This document shows positions 4,127 to 5,815 of a stretch of DNA of 5,815 nucleotides, in pieces; the stretch's first letter is position 1, and every line of letters begins with the position of its first letter. The stretch covers positions 1 through 5,815 of the forward strand of contig DKEY01000075.1 of assembly GCA_002469305.1 (NCBI GenBank), in the 5' to 3' direction. The notes under the pieces are model-generated. The model worked only from the letters and a program-made list of their open reading frames with translations, was not told where the DNA came from and did not search any database. The DNA comes from Sulfurospirillum sp. UBA6810. GTDB taxonomy: Bacteria; Campylobacterota; Campylobacteria; Campylobacterales; Sulfurospirillaceae. Position numbers and translations under genes: made by a program.

Positions 4127-5815
4127 GATGTCTAATTTTACCTCTATCCACTCATCTCTAGCAGCAGCGCTGTTTTCACTTGGCAAGAGTTCTATCCTCT
4201 TTTCATCTATCTTGTACTTGCTAACAAGTTCATTTTTCACGTTTTGTGCTCTTGTATCACCCAGTTTCATGAGTGATTCTTTTGGTATTTCTATTTTTTG
4301 TCTGAGCTCTTCTTCTATGGCTTTGTTAAAGCCGACTAAGTCTAGCTTTTCACTTTTAGCGTCCATAAAAGTTTTTTGAAGTTCCTCGTACTTTTTAACT
4401 TCATTTGATTTGAGATATAACTCTTTTAAAGTCATAGCGTAAGTATCAACTTTTTCATCTTTTATTTTAGCTTTGATGGCTTTATGCGTCTCTTCGACTA
4501 AAACTTTAAACGCTTGATTTTGTAAGACTTTTGTGTCCAAAATCTCATCAAAACTACCTTTTATAGCGAGTTTGATACCTGGACGTTTTCCTAAGATTTT
4601 TTCTAAATTTTGTAATTTTTCATGTTCGGTGTTGATGAGTTGATGAGAACCAAGAGCAAAATCTATGCTTTTGAGTTTTTCGCCATCTATACCCAAAAGA
4701 TTACCTAAAAATCTAAAAGGAGCAGTAACGATGCCTGTTATCAAGTTGCCTACAGCTTTCCAAACAACACTACCATAACTAAAATCAGGATTATTCATAT
4801 CTCCTGCAACTGGCAAGTCTATATCTATCTGTCCATTTGAATCTTTTAAAAGAGCTAAGGCTAACTCTAAAGGAAGGTTTACAGCTTCTGGTGATTCTAC
4901 TTTTTCACCAAGCGTGAGTGTGTCTATATTGAGCTTGTTTGAGCCTTTTAAGCTCGCTTTATCTATGACATATTTTAAATCCATAGAGAGTTTACCACTA
5001 TCTATCTTCTGTCCTACAAACTTTCCTGAGTATGGCGTGAGTGAATTTAAGTCAATGTTTTTAAATGTTACATCTATATTGGCGTATTTTTTAATCTCAA
5101 GTGGGATGAGAGAACCTTTGATATTTGCATAACCATATTTATCAATCTTACCATCAATCTTGAGCGTTGAGGGAGTGGATTTTTGAAAATCAAGCTCTGA
5201 AAGTCCTCCGTTGAGGTCGTGGATAAGTGTTCTAAAAGGAAATGGCAAAGAGAGGTCACTAAAATCTGCATTTGCATTAGCGATACTCATAGGCCCTATT
5301 TTGAGTTTCATATCACTTTTTTTCTCTTCTTCTTTTGATGGTGTCGTTTCTTTTTTTTCAGTATGATTTTTAGCTATATCGGAAAAATTAGTAGAACCAT
5401 CTTTCGCGATGAGTAGCTTGATAAAAGGTTTTTCGAGATTAACAGAAGAAACCAAAAGAGACATAGGATTTTGAGAAAATTCAACACCATTTATATTAAG
5501 TCTTTTCCAACTCACAAGAGGAGAATTTTCTAAAGAGTTAATTGCAAAGTTATAAATAGTCGTATTTACAAGAGCATTCACTTGTAGAGTCTCTTTTAGA
5601 TCTGCTTTTACTTTTGCCTCCAAATGAATTTGTCCATCATCTATCTTGATATTGACAAAAGGGGCTATATAGTTTTCAAAATCCTTTACATGTAGATTTT
5701 GCAAATCTATATTTGAAGCAAGTTTTAAAGAGTCTTGTGCAAAGTTTCCACCTACTTTTAATGTGGCATTTTCATTGATGAGGGTTGATAACAAATACTC
5801 TATAAGCACAGATTT
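4118..5815 (-). CDS. DUF748 / AsmA-like envelope protein, C-terminal part; 5' end outside window
   Basis: The frame is open from the window edge (first codon Lys at 5815-5813) to the TAA at 4120-4118, giving 565 residues. A GTG at 5809 is not a credible start because the repetitive beta structure is already under way, so the start and the expected membrane anchor lie outside. The pattern is that of DUF748, a family related to the AsmA group thought to act in the periplasm on envelope biogenesis or lipid transport. Residues run as follows: VNLEKPFIKLLIAKDGSTNFSDI (about 125-147), a charged linker rich in Lys and Glu (about 149-172), LKIGPMSIANANADFSDLSLPFPF, then the core (about 271-377) with LTPYSGKFVG, SGKLSMDLKYVID, LTLGEKVESPEAVNLPLELA, IDLPVAGDMNNPDFSYG and VTAPFRFLGNLLG. 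The last 180 residues resemble an OmpA-like domain split by a helical insertion. No signal peptide can be judged. The exact substrate or partner is unknown. Confidence 0.85.
   Translation of the reverse strand, partial: KSVLIEYLLSTLINENATLKVGGNFAQDSLKLASNIDLQNLHVKDFENYIAPFVNIKIDDGQIHLEAKVKADLKETLQVNALVNTTIYNFAINSLENSPLVSWKRLNINGVEFSQNPMSLLVSSVNLEKPFIKLLIAKDGSTNFSDIAKNHTEKKETTPSKEEEKKSDMKLKIGPMSIANANADFSDLSLPFPFRTLIHDLNGGLSELDFQKSTPSTLKIDGKIDKYGYANIKGSLIPLEIKKYANIDVTFKNIDLNSLTPYSGKFVGQKIDSGKLSMDLKYVIDKASLKGSNKLNIDTLTLGEKVESPEAVNLPLELALALLKDSNGQIDIDLPVAGDMNNPDFSYGSVVWKAVGNLITGIVTAPFRFLGNLLGIDGEKLKSIDFALGSHQLINTEHEKLQNLEKILGKRPGIKLAIKGSFDEILDTKVLQNQAFKVLVEETHKAIKAKIKDEKVDTYAMTLKELYLKSNEVKKYEELQKTFMDAKSEKLDLVGFNKAIEEELRQKIEIPKESLMKLGDTRAQNVKNELVSKYKIDEKRIELLPSENSAAARDEWIEVKLDIKS

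Noticed and set aside
4125..4379. Open frame of 84 codons on the plus strand inside the DUF748 gene, which could look like a small membrane protein
   Set aside because: The hydrophobic, Ser- and Phe-rich composition is what the complement of Lys/Glu-rich coding produces, and the DUF748 frame is well supported here.
1..5815. CRISPR arrays, tRNA or rRNA genes, insertion sequences, attachment sites
   Set aside because: No regularly spaced repeats, cloverleaf-like segments, transposase or integrase frames, or terminal inverted repeats were seen; genes fill the window and no gene-free stretch exceeds about 100 bases.

Overview
The window is AT-rich (G+C in the mid-30s percent by rough count) and looks like chromosomal DNA of a Campylobacterota member, with a free-living sulfur- or hydrogen-oxidising relative (Sulfurimonas/Sulfuricurvum type) as the best guess. 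The basis is the codon use, the isolated TATAAT -10 boxes lacking good -35 elements, and the kinds of proteins present. The taxonomic call is inference. No mobile element, CRISPR array, tRNA or rRNA is visible.

Six protein genes fill almost all of the sequence and alternate strictly in direction (+,-,+,-,+,-), so each appears to be its own transcription unit. In order they are: (1) the 3' part of a nitrilase-superfamily amidohydrolase, probably the C-terminal half of a GNAT acetyltransferase-nitrilase fusion; (2) truC, a tRNA pseudouridine-65 synthase; (3) an NAD(P)-dependent aldehyde dehydrogenase of unknown substrate; (4) a TrxC-type thioredoxin with an N-terminal zinc module and an unusual CQPC active site; (5) bcp, a thioredoxin-dependent peroxiredoxin; (6) the C-terminal part of a large AsmA-like DUF748 envelope protein, whose 5' end lies beyond the window.

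The junctions carry most of the regulatory information. Two convergent junctions (1/2 and 3/4) overlap by 8 and 11 bp with no terminator. The third (5/6) has a strong bidirectional hairpin that contains the DUF748 stop codon and begins within the bcp stop codon. There are two divergent junctions. The truC/aldehyde dehydrogenase junction is about 60 bp with opposed promoters. The trxC/bcp junction is about 100 bp with back-to-back TATAAT boxes and a perfect 9-bp inverted repeat touching both promoters. Thioredoxin is the usual reductant of Bcp peroxiredoxins, so trxC and bcp probably form a co-regulated peroxide-detoxification pair.

The most unexpected signal is at the DNA level. The 8-bp palindrome TACATGTA occurs six times in 5.8 kb, and five copies fit the longer asymmetric form yTACATGTAAAr. 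Four copies lie in the aldehyde dehydrogenase gene. The other genes are recognisable family members, and I see no multi-gene novel system.
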